64,000 bases of DNA from JBAZMA01 sp041649995 (GCA_041649995.1 JBAZMA010000005.1:52776-116775); one strand, 5' to 3'; shown: positions 1 through 8,836, counted from the first letter of the stretch. Notes: generated from the sequence alone by a model not told the origin. Program-made: numbers and translations.

Positions 1-240
1 GCTTTGGGCGTCATAAGGCCTGAAGCCAAACCCGGTATCATTCATGGGCAAAAGCTGGATAATGCTCATGTTAGTATTCCTGCACCAGTCCACCAGGAGC
101 TTTAAATCAGGCAATTCGCCTATCCCGGCGCTCTCATTGCTATAAATGGAAAAAAGAGGAACGGCGACCCCCGCTCTTTTTTTTATCCCCAGCCGTTTCC
201 ATTGAGAAGCCGTTATTTTTGTCAGAAGATCTTCATACAT
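1..240 (-). CDS. malQ: 4-alpha-glucanotransferase (amylomaltase, GH77), N-terminal part
   Basis: Only the first 80 codons lie in the window; the gene runs off the left edge. The visible protein has the N-terminal signature of GH77 amylomaltases: GVAVPLFSI, then a GIGEL turn, then an LLPMNDTGFG stretch followed by RPYDAQS, matching the family's conserved entry to the first beta strands of the barrel. The enzyme transfers alpha-1,4-glucan segments between maltodextrins and works in cytoplasmic glycogen or maltodextrin metabolism. The ATG is preceded by AAGGA about seven bases upstream and by a clear sigma-70-type promoter, so it is probably transcribed apart from the upstream Bat operon. The identification rests on a short stretch, so other GH77 subtypes remain possible. 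Confidence 0.78.
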   Translation of the reverse strand, partial: MYEDLLTKITASQWKRLGIKKRAGVAVPLFSIYSNESAGIGELPDLKLLVDWCRNTNMSIIQLLPMNDTGFGFRPYDAQS

Positions 241-306
241 TGTTTTATCCTTATGGTCGAACGCGCTTTAAGGGTGGCCTTTTGCTCAAAAATCCCAAGG
301 GCCCTC

Positions 307-335
307 ACTTTACACGGCAGGACCGTTTGTGTCAA
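307..335 (-). promoter_or_regulatory. sigma-70-type promoter for the 4-alpha-glucanotransferase gene
   Basis: On the minus strand a perfect -35 box TTGACA is followed, after exactly 17 bases, by TAAAGT (5 of 6 matches to TATAAT positions except one substitution). It lies between the end of the batDE gene and the glucanotransferase start and would give a leader of about 60 bases. This is read directly from sequence; use in vivo is inferred. Confidence 0.65.
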
Positions 336-368
336 ATGGAAAACATGAAACGCATCCGCGGGAGCCGC

Positions 369-2921
369 TCAAATGCGCTCAACGCTCTCTTGTCTGACCC
401 AGCCTGTTTTTCCGTCAGGCCTTCGGACCTTTGTCCATCCCTGCCGGGTTTCCACGGCAAGGATTTTGGCGCCTTCGGCGAGATCAAAATTCACGGCGGA
501 ACTCTCCATCGGTTCAAACCTGGCCAGGGTCTGTTTGTCCAGGACAACGGCCTCTGTATTTTGAAGGCTGATCTTTTGACGGAGGGAAACAGCGGCGAGC
601 CCCGAGACAAGAAGAACCCCGGCCATAAGAAACAGGGCCGTCTTTTTGAACTCCGGACGCAGGATAAGCAGAAAAAGCCCGGCGCACAGAAGAAAATACA
701 GGCCGCTCAAAAACCAGACATACTCAGATATCGTCCATCTGCCGAACAGAAGCAGGGACGCCGACAGAAGGAATGTTTTTCTGCCGACGGCCTCTTTCCC
801 GGACAGTTTTGACCTGACCACATCCATATTGGTTTCCAAATCCGCGTCCCTGGGCATGAATTTGCGGGCCCTTTCATAATTCAGCAGGGCACGGCCCAGC
901 TGGCCCGTTTTGTAATAGGTGTTGCCGGCGTTGAAATACAGAGGCCCGCTCCCATAGCCCTGAAGAATCAGTTGTTCGTAGGAAGAAAGGGCTTCCGCGA
1001 ATTTTCCCTGCCTATACAGGTTGTTGGCGCTGTCGAAGTCCGGGCAGCCGGCAAAGGCCGGAAGACAGAAGGCCCAAGCCAACGCCATCAGAAACCGCAA
1101 TCGGAACCCGTTTTTCTTTGAGTCGCGTCTTTCCAGGTTTTCGAGCGCGGCGATAACATCCGTTAAGTTCTTTAAAACAAGCTTCATCCGTGATATGTCG
1201 GGAGAGGTCCCGGCGAAGCGAGAATCGCATTCTTCAAAGATATGGACTGTCGCGCGACGGATGTCCTCAGGGACATTCCTGTCGGCGAGAAATCTGCCTG
1301 CCGTCTGGCCGGTCAAACCGCCTGAGGGCGCGTGAAAACGGTCTCCAAGGTATTCCCTGAGTGTCTTTTGCGCGATTTCGTAAAATTCCCGCGCCTGAGC
1401 TGTTTCCAGGAACTGTCCGGCCGCCGCAAGCCCTTTTCGGGCCTTGCGCGGCGCAGCTATCCTGCGCGCGAATCCCGCGTCCAAGCGCAACCTTTCGCTC
1501 TTTTTTTTATAAAAATAAACGCACGACAAAGCAACCAGGGGGATCATTTGAAGAATCCAGAATGAAATCCTGGCGTAGAGCGGTGAAAACCTTTCGCATG
1601 GTCCCGCCTCTTTGATAAAAACGATATCCTGTTCCCTGCGGTTTTCGTCCGATCCCTGCGGAACGAAAGCCGTGGGCGGTCCCGGCGCAAGGCCTTCCTG
1701 CCTTTCCACCTCCAGGGGGAAAGGCCCGACAGAAAGTGTCTGATAGGCTCCGGCGCCGGGATCGAAAAAAGAAAAAACAGGCGCGGGGGTTTGTCGGACC
1801 TGCGTGGTTTTCGGCAGTATCACCTGCTCGAAAATTTTTTCCCGCTCCGCGGAACGCACGACCCTGGGGTCATAAACCTTAAAGCCCTCAGTGTCCTGAA
1901 GGCGGGGCGCCTGGACTGTGTTGAAATTGCCGTCGCCTCGCACCGCCATGCTCAAAGTCACAGGGTCTCCCTCTTTGACCTTTGCCGGTTCAGCGCTGGC
2001 CTGAAGATTAAATCTGCCGACCGCGCCGCCGAATCCTTCAGGCCTGTTTTGTTCCGGCAATGGTTTGACGAGCAGAACCAAAGGATTTGATTTAAGATTC
2101 ACGGGATAAGGCTCTTCCCAGCCTCCAAAAAGGACGCTAAAAAAATCTTCGGCAAACTGATCGTTGTCAGGTGAGGGATGCCGGGGAGATTTGCGCAGCA
2201 CGAGGATGGGGGTCATCTGGGCCGGCCCCAGCGAAAGCTCTCCTGTGCGGGCCGCGAAAACGTGGGTCTTGAACTCAAGCACATCAAAAGTCACGCCCTC
2301 CCTGTCCTCCTTGTATTGGCGCGGCGGTCCGAATTCCAAAACAGAAAAACCCGCCTGGCCTGTAATTTCAGGCAATTTTTCCACCCTCACCGGCAGCCTG
2401 TCACTGTAGAGCCTGATGGTCACAGGAACGAGTTCGTGAAGATAAGCTTCGGTTTTACCTGCCTCCATATTCAGGAATATCCTGTTTTCAAGAGAAGGCC
2501 GTTCTTCCTGGGAAGAATCCGTTGAGGAAGGATTCCGGGCGGGAAAATCAATGACCTCTATGGTCAAAGCCCGCGCCGTGTAGGTTTGGCCTTCGTATTG
2601 AACGGAGAAAGGGCCGATCTCAAAAGTGCCTTTTTTTTGCGGGAAAAGCAGATAACGGTGAGTCACGGACAAGGATGTCTTTCCATTGATAACGGAAAAT
2701 TGCGAAGAAGGCCCGAGATATTTTGTCTGAAAATCTTCCAAAGGCGGCAGCTCGGGGGCCGGAACGTTCTGTTCGCCTTCAAAGATAAGATTGAGCTGTA
2801 CCGCCTGACCCAAAGCCACCTGTCCCCTGTCTATCTCTGCCCGAAAATCCGTTGGCTTGGCCAATGCCGACGCGGCAAAAACAAGGCACAGAAGTCCTGA
2901 ACAAACGATTTTTTTACGCAT
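369..2921 (-). CDS. BatD-BatE fusion protein (oxygen-tolerance family)
   Basis: An 850-residue envelope protein that joins two normally separate Bat proteins. Residues 1-21 are a signal peptide; the BatD part (to about 600) has several beta-rich extracytoplasmic repeats and one membrane segment near 445-465. A second hydrophobic signal-like segment at about 604-625 starts the BatE part, which has two TPR-like units (NLYRQGKFAEAL, AGNTYYKTGQLGRALLNYE), two further membrane helices and a C-terminal bacterial SH3-like domain ending GWTKVRRPDGKTGWV. The upstream TTG at 2933 is also open, but the ATG at 2921 has GAGG six bases before it and is preferred. It is the last gene of the moxR-bat operon. 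Bat proteins are linked to stress and oxygen tolerance, with chemistry unknown. The reading frame is continuous across the junction, so this is a fusion, not two genes. Confidence 0.85.
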   Translation of the reverse strand: MRKKIVCSGLLCLVFAASALAKPTDFRAEIDRGQVALGQAVQLNLIFEGEQNVPAPELPPLEDFQTKYLGPSSQFSVINGKTSLSVTHRYLLFPQKKGTFEIGPFSVQYEGQTYTARALTIEVIDFPARNPSSTDSSQEERPSLENRIFLNMEAGKTEAYLHELVPVTIRLYSDRLPVRVEKLPEITGQAGFSVLEFGPPRQYKEDREGVTFDVLEFKTHVFAARTGELSLGPAQMTPILVLRKSPRHPSPDNDQFAEDFFSVLFGGWEEPYPVNLKSNPLVLLVKPLPEQNRPEGFGGAVGRFNLQASAEPAKVKEGDPVTLSMAVRGDGNFNTVQAPRLQDTEGFKVYDPRVVRSAEREKIFEQVILPKTTQVRQTPAPVFSFFDPGAGAYQTLSVGPFPLEVERQEGLAPGPPTAFVPQGSDENRREQDIVFIKEAGPCERFSPLYARISFWILQMIPLVALSCVYFYKKKSERLRLDAGFARRIAAPRKARKGLAAAGQFLETAQAREFYEIAQKTLREYLGDRFHAPSGGLTGQTAGRFLADRNVPEDIRRATVHIFEECDSRFAGTSPDISRMKLVLKNLTDVIAALENLERRDSKKNGFRLRFLMALAWAFCLPAFAGCPDFDSANNLYRQGKFAEALSSYEQLILQGYGSGPLYFNAGNTYYKTGQLGRALLNYERARKFMPRDADLETNMDVVRSKLSGKEAVGRKTFLLSASLLLFGRWTISEYVWFLSGLYFLLCAGLFLLILRPEFKKTALFLMAGVLLVSGLAAVSLRQKISLQNTEAVVLDKQTLARFEPMESSAVNFDLAEGAKILAVETRQGWTKVRRPDGKTGWVRQESVERI

Positions 2922-2973
2922 CCTTAACCTCAAAAATTCCCGAAAAAACTATCTTTGTCCCTATTGTATAGCA

Positions 2974-3780
2974 TTACCAGTCTTTTTCAACTTCTCTCTG
3001 CCCCGTTTTTTGGGCTTGGTCCGGCAGAAGCCTCAATTGCTGCTTGCCGTAATCCTGCAAGAGCATCCGGGCCTCATCCTTGGTCATGGGTTCGGCGCCG
3101 GCGGGTTTTGGCTGCTGCTGACGCGGATCCTGAGGGTTTTCTTCCGCCTGCCGCGCTTGAGTTTCCGGCGCTTGCTCCGGCTGTTGTTCCTGCCCGGGCT
3201 CGCGCTGTTGTTCCTGCTGCCCTTCTTTGTCTTTTCCGTTTTGCCGATCCTGATTTTTTTGCGTCGATTGCGGCTCCTGCGGTTGCTGTTCCTTGTTGAC
3301 TGACCCCTGCTGTTTGAGTTGTTCTATCTTTTTTTGCGTCAGCTCAAAATTGTATTTCGCGTCTTTATCATCCGGGGTCAAAGACAGCGCCTGGCGATAA
3401 TAAGACAGGGCGTTTTGCAAAAGATCCGCCTGCCCCGCGCCCGCGGTCTCCGCCTCTTTCAAATAGGCATTTCCCATATTGTAGGCGGAGGCTTGTTCCA
3501 GCCTGGGCCGCCCGCAAGACAGCAGTTTCTGATAAAGCTCCCTGGCTTTTGAAAACTCGCCCCTTCGGTAATAGGCGGCAGCCGCGTTGAAGTTCAGAAG
3601 GGCGTCTGAGGGATATTCGCGCAGGGCTTCCTCATAAACCTGCATGGCGTCGCTTTCCCGGTCCTGTTTGAGAAGCCGCTCAGCTTTTCGTGAAGCCTCT
3701 ATAGGAGAAGCCCATGCGCAGGGCTGCAAGACCAGCGAGATCAAAAAGGTCACAAACAGGTTTTTCATGCCTGCCGTCAT
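2974..3780 (-). CDS. BatC-like TPR protein
   Basis: A 268-residue secreted or membrane-tethered protein with a signal peptide (to about residue 25, cleavage after AWA). It is followed by tetratricopeptide repeats (for instance AERLLKQDRESDAMQVYEEA, LLNFNAAAAYYRRGEFSKAREL and YNMGNAYLKEAETAG) up to about residue 160, then a glutamine-, glutamate- and proline-rich tail of about 75 residues and a short closing helix. The domain order matches BatC of Bat operons. It sits one base after the batB stop and about 50 bases before batDE, so it is co-transcribed. The GAGGG eight bases upstream favours the first ATG; an internal ATG four codons later is possible. The low-complexity linker may act as a flexible spacer; that is inference. 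Confidence 0.82.
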   Translation of the reverse strand: MTAGMKNLFVTFLISLVLQPCAWASPIEASRKAERLLKQDRESDAMQVYEEALREYPSDALLNFNAAAAYYRRGEFSKARELYQKLLSCGRPRLEQASAYNMGNAYLKEAETAGAGQADLLQNALSYYRQALSLTPDDKDAKYNFELTQKKIEQLKQQGSVNKEQQPQEPQSTQKNQDRQNGKDKEGQQEQQREPGQEQQPEQAPETQARQAEENPQDPRQQQPKPAGAEPMTKDEARMLLQDYGKQQLRLLPDQAQKTGQREVEKDW

Positions 3781-3781
3781 A

Positions 3782-4786
3782 TCACATCCCTCGTTTTCCG
3801 GCCCAGATTTGAGGAAACAACAAGAAAAGGGCCAGGCCTGAAAAAATCTGATAGCGCTCCGTAAATCTCTGGATGCCCGCTTCGGAAAATTCCTGCGTTT
3901 TGAAACGCGCTACGGCTTTTTCATAAAGAGGTTCCAGCCCGAATTCAACAGGGGTGCTGCGTTGATAAAGCCCCCCTGTTGTTTCCGCGATTTTTTTTAG
4001 CAGGGGTTCATTGAGCCGGCTTTTGACCACCCGTCCCTGGTTGTCTTTGAGATATTGCGGGCTGCCGCTGCCTGAGGCCTCTGAGATCAATTCGCCTTCC
4101 GGGCTCCCGATCCCCAGGCTATAAATCCGGATGCCCGCCTTCGCGGCTTCCCGGGCGGATTCAAGCACCCTGCCTTCATGGTCTTCTCCATCGGAAACAA
4201 GAAAAAGGATCTTGTGCACGCTGTTGGCGCCCTCCTGATAGGCCTTGACAGCTTCGTCGATAGCCGAGGAGATCGAGGTCCCTGGGGCGGAAATACTCTC
4301 TGGCGAAAGATCGCCAAGGATCGTCTGAAAAATAAGGGTATCTGTCGTTAAAGGACAGGCCAGAAAAGCCTCTCCCGCGAAAGCGATCAGGCCCAGCCGG
4401 TTTCCTTGAGAGCGCTTCGCGAAATCATCCAGGGCAAGCTTTGTGCGGGCGAGCCGGTTGGGCTTAAGGTCCGCCGCGAGCATACTTTTGGAGACGTCCA
4501 TCGCGAAAAGGATATCGTAGCCCTGTTTTTTGATCTGTTCCCAGCGGCTTCCCCACTGAGGCCGCATCAGGGAGAGCACCATAAAGCTCAGCGCCGCCAA
4601 AAAAAACAAGGCGTCCAGCGCGTCATTCTTGCTTTGACCGTGGGCCGTGACAAAAGGCTGGAGCTCTTTCTGGATCAGACGGCTGTAGTTCTTCTGTCTT
4701 TGAGACCAGGCCAAAATCATCAGAAGCCCGGTTAAGGCCACTGCCAAAAAACCCAAAGACCACCACGGGTTCTCAAAACGGATCAT
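3782..4786 (-). CDS. BatB-like von Willebrand factor A membrane protein
   Basis: A 334-residue protein with two N-terminal membrane helices (about 9-27 and 56-74), a VWA domain and a C-terminal helix near 310-330. The MIDAS metal site is intact: D97-V-S-K-S at the start of the domain, the PLTTDT threonine, and VSDGEDHEG for the distal aspartate. This is the layout of BatB: VWA in the periplasm between inner-membrane anchors. Its start overlaps the batA stop by four bases, implying translational coupling. BatA and BatB are thought to act as a pair with MoxR; the substrate is not known. BatB differs from its neighbour BatA in MIDAS loop spacing and is clearly a paralogue, not a duplicate. Confidence 0.88.
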   Translation of the reverse strand: MIRFENPWWSLGFLAVALTGLLMILAWSQRQKNYSRLIQKELQPFVTAHGQSKNDALDALFFLAALSFMVLSLMRPQWGSRWEQIKKQGYDILFAMDVSKSMLAADLKPNRLARTKLALDDFAKRSQGNRLGLIAFAGEAFLACPLTTDTLIFQTILGDLSPESISAPGTSISSAIDEAVKAYQEGANSVHKILFLVSDGEDHEGRVLESAREAAKAGIRIYSLGIGSPEGELISEASGSGSPQYLKDNQGRVVKSRLNEPLLKKIAETTGGLYQRSTPVEFGLEPLYEKAVARFKTQEFSEAGIQRFTERYQIFSGLALFLLFPQIWAGKRGM

Positions 4787-5781
4787 GGCACCTTTCTGGC
4801 GACCATTGACCTGATCGCGGCCTCGGCGATCAACAGCAGGAGCGCCGGAATGAGAAATAATCCGAATAACTCCTGATAAGGCCTGAAGCCTTTTTCCTGG
4901 AAGGAAACCTTTTCCATTCGGTCGATCTCCCGGTAAACTTTTCTCAAGGCCTCCGTGTCGGTCGCCCGAAAATAGCGCCCGCCCGTCATCTGGGCGATCC
5001 GCGCCAAAAGGTCTTCATCCAGGTCGATCGTGACATTCCTGTAAACGATATTGCCGAAAATATCCTGAAAAGGATAAGGAACGGGTCCTTTGGACCCCAC
5101 GCCTATCGTGTAGACCCTGGCCTGCAGGGCCCGGGCAGCCTCGCCAACAGTTTCCGGAGATATCCGCCCCGCGTTATTGCGGCCGTCGGTTAAAAGGACG
5201 ATGATCCTGCTCTTGGCCGTGGATCCCTCCAGGCGTTTCAAGGATACAGCCAGGGCGCTGCCGATGGCTGTTCCATCCGGCAGCATTCCGCCGCGGATGC
5301 GTGACAAATTCTTTAATAACCAGTCATGGTCCAAGGTCAGGGGGCATACGGAAAAGGCTTCTGCGGCAAACGCCACAAAAGCGATGCGATCGTTCGGCCT
5401 GGCCAGGATGAAATCAGCGACGACGTTTTTGACCACATCGACGCGGTTTTGCCGGCGGCCTTTTATTTTAAAATCTTCTCCCAGCATGCTGGTGGAGGTG
5501 TCTAAGGCCAGGACGATATCGATGCCTTCTTTTCTGACAGGGCTGTTTTCCAGGAGGGCCTGCGGCCTCATCAGCGCCAGGACCATAAGAACTCCTGCCG
5601 CGAATCTCAGGAAAGGCAGCTTCTCGAGGAGCCGGACGCGCCATGTGCCGCTGAGGCCTGAAGCCAGCACGCTGCTGGGAAATCTGACGGATGATTGAGG
5701 ATCGCGTTTATTGAGAGCGGCAAGCAGGAAGGCGGCTGGAAAAATGATAAGAAGGGCAAAAAAAGGATCGCGGAATATCAT
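4783..5781 (-). CDS. BatA-like von Willebrand factor A membrane protein
   Basis: A 332-residue VWA protein with membrane helices at about 5-22, 57-72 and 308-325. The VWA domain carries a full MIDAS motif, D94-T-S-T-S, with the family phrases PLTLDHDWL and LLTDGRNNAGRISPE. This matches BatA of aerotolerance operons, an inner-membrane protein with its metal-binding domain outside the cytoplasm. Overlaps of four bases on both sides place it in the middle of a translationally coupled series. Known family data tie BatA to stress resistance and to MoxR ATPases; direct function is unproven. Confidence 0.88.
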   Translation of the reverse strand: MIFRDPFFALLIIFPAAFLLAALNKRDPQSSVRFPSSVLASGLSGTWRVRLLEKLPFLRFAAGVLMVLALMRPQALLENSPVRKEGIDIVLALDTSTSMLGEDFKIKGRRQNRVDVVKNVVADFILARPNDRIAFVAFAAEAFSVCPLTLDHDWLLKNLSRIRGGMLPDGTAIGSALAVSLKRLEGSTAKSRIIVLLTDGRNNAGRISPETVGEAARALQARVYTIGVGSKGPVPYPFQDIFGNIVYRNVTIDLDEDLLARIAQMTGGRYFRATDTEALRKVYREIDRMEKVSFQEKGFRPYQELFGLFLIPALLLLIAEAAIRSMVARKVP

Positions 5782-6707
5782 GAACGGCCTTCCAGGGGCG
5801 TTTCAGGCGCCTTCGTGTTTTCGATCAAGAGCTTGGCGGACTGGCAAACGCCTTCTATCTCGCTGTCTTTAGGTTCATACTTGGCGAATTTAACCCGGTC
5901 ACAGGAAACCAGAAAATTCCTGAGCGACAGTTTCTGGTCCAGGCTCAAGGCCTGGGAATCTTTGAGCCCTGCCAGGAATTCTTCGGTGGTCATTTCCGGA
6001 GCTTTCAGGAGAAAGCGGTCTTCGAGGTAATGACGGACGATCAGGGAAAGCTCATAAAAGAATTCTTTTGTAAGCCCCCTTGAGACCAAATCCTGCTCTT
6101 CCAGGTCCCTGATTTTGCGCAGGGCGATCACATGCGCGGGGCAAAGGCATTCCGGGCGTTTCACCTTTTTTGCGGCCCTTAAAAAAAGAAATGCCATGAC
6201 GCAAGCCGCGCTGATCCCGGCAAAAATGAACCTTCTGTCAAAAGGCAGCCAGGGACCGTTGATATCACGCATGGCCCTGTCCCCTTCGTTGTCTTCCAGA
6301 AGGGTTTGGATGACCAGGGGCGTTTGAGGGGTCATATGGCTGTTCCAATTTTTCTCTCCGCGCTTTCTGTAGCGGATCTCAACCGGCGGAATCATGAAAG
6401 ACCCCGCCTTAAAGCCTTTCACACGGAAGCGGTAATTCGTATTTTTTTTCCCCAGAAACACCCGGATCTTCTCATCCTGATCGATGATCTCAAGCCCGGG
6501 GATCCCCTCGGGAAATCCGGCGATGGAGATGTCGGTGTCCGCCTCTGAGGTCACGGACAGGCGGCCCGTGATCGTATCGGCGACAAAAGCCCTGTCCCTG
6601 CTCAAAACCGTCCTGACCTTGAATGGCGCGGGCGCTTCTTCGGCAGACAGGGGTCGCGCCCACAGAACCAGGAAAACAAACGCGCAGGCCGCGAAACGCT
6701 TTTTCAT
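5778..6707 (-). CDS. BatD-like/DUF4381-like membrane protein
   Basis: A 309-residue protein with a signal peptide (about 1-22), an extracytoplasmic beta-rich domain to about 140 that resembles the first BatD repeat (conserved IPPVEIRYRK strand), one membrane helix at about 163-180, and a cytoplasmic helical domain containing EFFYELSLIVRHYLEDRF and APEMTTEEFL. Such cytoplasmic helices occur in DUF4381-type proteins found between DUF58 and batA genes. It overlaps both neighbours by four bases. The gene position between the DUF58 and VWA genes is typical of these operons. The exact family name is inferred from order and motifs; the role is unknown. Confidence 0.7.
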   Translation of the reverse strand: MKKRFAACAFVFLVLWARPLSAEEAPAPFKVRTVLSRDRAFVADTITGRLSVTSEADTDISIAGFPEGIPGLEIIDQDEKIRVFLGKKNTNYRFRVKGFKAGSFMIPPVEIRYRKRGEKNWNSHMTPQTPLVIQTLLEDNEGDRAMRDINGPWLPFDRRFIFAGISAACVMAFLFLRAAKKVKRPECLCPAHVIALRKIRDLEEQDLVSRGLTKEFFYELSLIVRHYLEDRFLLKAPEMTTEEFLAGLKDSQALSLDQKLSLRNFLVSCDRVKFAKYEPKDSEIEGVCQSAKLLIENTKAPETPLEGRS

Positions 6708-7645
6708 CTCGACCTCATCCGTCTTTCCCGTTCCTGAAAAAAGCGGATCAGGGCCTTCCAGTAAGGCTGATCCGCGCGGATATCGATGAAATCGATTCCC
6801 AGGGAACGAAAAAGCCGCTTGCGATTATTTTGCCAGGCCAGGGCCCGCCTGCGGAAACCTTCCCGGACGGAAGCATCCGTGGTATCGACAAAAAATGAAT
6901 TCCCTGTTTCCGCGTCTTCCATCCTGATGATACCGACTTCAGGCAGCTGGAGTTCTCTGGGGTCCGTCAAGGTCATGGCAATCACATCGTGCTTTTTGCC
7001 GGCCACGGAAAGGGGCCGTTTAAAATCAAATTCCGGAAACGTATCTTGCGGCAAGGGGTCTTGGGATTTGAGGGAATAAAAATCGGAAATGATGAACACA
7101 ACGGCGCTTCGCTTGACGACACGCAGAAGATACGTGAGCGCGTCTGCCAGGTTTGTGCTTTTGTGCGAGGAGGAATTTTCCTGCGCGGACTGGACCAGGG
7201 CTTCGCGCACGACACGCAAAACATGCCGGGTGCCTTTTCTGGGCGGGAGAAATTTTTCAACGCGGTCGGAAAAAGCGAGGAATCCCACCTTGTCGTTATT
7301 CTTGATGGCTGAAAAAGCCAGAAGGGAACAGATCTCCGCGGCCAGCTGGCTTTTGAGCTGACCTGAGGACCCAAAGCCGCAGGAAGAGGAAACATCCAGA
7401 AGGATCAAGACGGTGAGCTCCCGCTCTTCCGTGAATTTCTTGACATGCGGATGGCCTGTCCTGGCTGTCACATTCCAGTCAATGGAACGGATCTCATCGC
7501 CTGGGATATAGGTACGGACTTCTTCAAACTCGATCCCCCGCCCCTTAAAAACGCTGTGATACTGGCCGGCAAAAACATCGGTCACCAGATGGGCTGTGGT
7601 GATCTGAATGCGACGGATCTTTTTTATAAAATCGCTGGAAAGCAT
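6704..7645 (-). CDS. DUF58 domain protein of the MoxR-Bat operon
   Basis: A 313-residue cytoplasmic protein that begins MLSSDFIKKIRRIQI. It holds the DUF58 hallmark phrase RTYIPGDEIRSIDWNVTAR near residue 45, then a VWA-like domain with D84-V-S-S-S. DUF58 proteins are the regular partners of MoxR ATPases in MoxR-VWA operons and are thought to link the ATPase to the membrane VWA proteins. It starts 18 bases after moxR ends and overlaps the following gene by four bases. No membrane segment is visible, unlike some longer DUF58 members. Confidence 0.88.
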   Translation of the reverse strand: MLSSDFIKKIRRIQITTAHLVTDVFAGQYHSVFKGRGIEFEEVRTYIPGDEIRSIDWNVTARTGHPHVKKFTEERELTVLILLDVSSSCGFGSSGQLKSQLAAEICSLLAFSAIKNNDKVGFLAFSDRVEKFLPPRKGTRHVLRVVREALVQSAQENSSSHKSTNLADALTYLLRVVKRSAVVFIISDFYSLKSQDPLPQDTFPEFDFKRPLSVAGKKHDVIAMTLTDPRELQLPEVGIIRMEDAETGNSFFVDTTDASVREGFRRRALAWQNNRKRLFRSLGIDFIDIRADQPYWKALIRFFQERERRMRSR

Positions 7646-7663
7646 GCGGGCCGTCCTTGAAAA

Positions 7664-8656
7664 TCAGGGGACTTCGATCTCTTCAAAAATCCGCTTGATG
7701 ATATCATCCGAAGTCTTTCCTTCCGCCTCGGCTTCATAGCTGACGATAAGCCTGTGCCGAAGGACATCCGGGCCTATGGATTTGACATCCTGGGGAACGA
7801 CGTAACCGCGGCCCTGGATAAAGGCAAAAGCCTTGGAGGCGATGGTCAAAGCAATCGTAGCCCTGGGCGAAGCGCCGTACTGGATCAAAGGAGCCAGATC
7901 GGCTAGCTTGAACGCCTGGGGTTGACGGGTCGCGAAAACAATATCAAGGATATATTGCTCGATCTTCTCGTCCATATAGATGCTGTCCACGACGCTCCGG
8001 GCCCTGAGGATATCCGCCGGGGTGACCACCGCAGCCACGGGGATGGTTTTCTGCGTATAACTCATGCGTTTGAGGATCTGGTGCTCTTCGGCCCTGTTGG
8101 GATAGGTGATATTGATCTTGAATAAAAAACGGTCGACCTGGGCTTCAGGCAGAGGATAAGTCCCTTCCTGTTCAATGGGATTCTGCGTCGCCATGACGAG
8201 AAAAGGTTCATCAAGAGGAAAGGTGTGTTCGCCGATGGTCACCTGGCGTTCCTGCATGGCTTCCAGGAGAGCGCTTTGAACCTTGGCCGGCGAACGGTTG
8301 ATTTCATCGGCGAGGATGATATTGGAAAAAATCGGCCCTTTTTTGGTCGAGAAGGAGCCTTCTTTAGGGTTGAAAACCAGGGTTCCCAGGAGATCGGCCG
8401 GCAAAAGGTCCGGTGTAAACTGGATCCTCTGAAATTTCGCCCGGATAGCCTGGGACAGGGTTTTGATCGCCAGGGTCTTGGCAAGGCCGGGGACGCCTTC
8501 CACCAGCATATGGCCGTTACTCAAAAGCCCTGCCATGAGCCGTTCGATAAGGTATTTCTGACCCACGATCACCTTTTCGATCTCCTGGGTGAGGGCCTGC
8601 ACAAAAAGGCTTTCCTGCTTGACTTTTTCATTGATCGCCGCGATATCATTCGCCAT
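7664..8656 (-). CDS. moxR: MoxR-family AAA+ ATPase
   Basis: A 330-residue AAA+ ATPase of the MoxR type. The Walker A motif GVPGLAKT is at residues 54-61, the Walker B aspartate-glutamate at 117-118 in ILADEINRSPAK, followed by the family signatures ALLEAMQERQVT and ATQNPIEQEGTYPLPEAQVDRF with the sensor and arginine finger region. It acts as a chaperone-like ATPase for the VWA proteins encoded downstream. It is the first gene of the operon. The start is firm: AAGGAGG lies four bases before the ATG, and the last bases of an 11-bp perfect hairpin overlap the first bases of that ribosome site, which could tune translation. Confidence 0.93.
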   Translation of the reverse strand: MANDIAAINEKVKQESLFVQALTQEIEKVIVGQKYLIERLMAGLLSNGHMLVEGVPGLAKTLAIKTLSQAIRAKFQRIQFTPDLLPADLLGTLVFNPKEGSFSTKKGPIFSNIILADEINRSPAKVQSALLEAMQERQVTIGEHTFPLDEPFLVMATQNPIEQEGTYPLPEAQVDRFLFKINITYPNRAEEHQILKRMSYTQKTIPVAAVVTPADILRARSVVDSIYMDEKIEQYILDIVFATRQPQAFKLADLAPLIQYGASPRATIALTIASKAFAFIQGRGYVVPQDVKSIGPDVLRHRLIVSYEAEAEGKTSDDIIKRIFEEIEVP

Positions 8657-8665
8657 AAAACCTCC

Positions 8666-8690
8666 TTAATCCGGCCCCTGGCCGGATTAA
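8666..8690. repeat. perfect 11-bp hairpin touching the moxR ribosome binding site
   Basis: TTAATCCGGCC, a three-base CCT loop, then GGCCGGATTAA: a perfect 11-bp inverted repeat. In the moxR transcript its 3' arm runs straight into AAGGAGG. Its outer bases share the ATTAACC motif seen at the edge of the palindromes further upstream and between gap and galT. It could be a regulatory hairpin or the edge of the repeat family. Confidence 0.6.
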
Positions 8691-8697
8691 CCTCGCA

Positions 8698-8808
8698 GCG
8701 TATCTTGAAAATGTTTTTCTTCCCGCCGAGCCTCTGCCGAGGCTGGATGAAGATAAAGATTTTCAAGATTGATTACGCAAGAGGTCACGTTTATTTCCTT
8801 TAATTCAC
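8698..8808. repeat. palindromic element, short copy
   Basis: A 111-bp imperfect palindrome. The left arm begins GCGTATCTTGAAAAT and the right arm ends ATTTTCAAGATTGATTACGC, followed by GAGGTCACG and a T-rich run ending TTAATTCAC; the apex holds a smaller hairpin, GCCGAGCCTCTGCCGAGGC. Both arms recur almost unchanged 180-320 bp further on in a longer copy (left arm 24 of 24 identical, right arm 56 of 59). No open frame of interest is present. The family is not one I recognise. Confidence 0.8.
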
Positions 8809-8836
8809 CCGCCTCTGCCAAGATTATCTCCGAACG

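Noticed and set aside
369..2921. Frameshift joining two bat genes
   Set aside because: The frame is continuous with normal BatD and BatE sequence on both sides and no disturbed stretch at the junction, so a genuine fusion is simpler.
2857..3303. Plus-strand frame rich in Leu and Phe opposite batC
   Set aside because: It is the antisense image of the Gln-, Glu- and Pro-rich tail of BatC and has no start signal.
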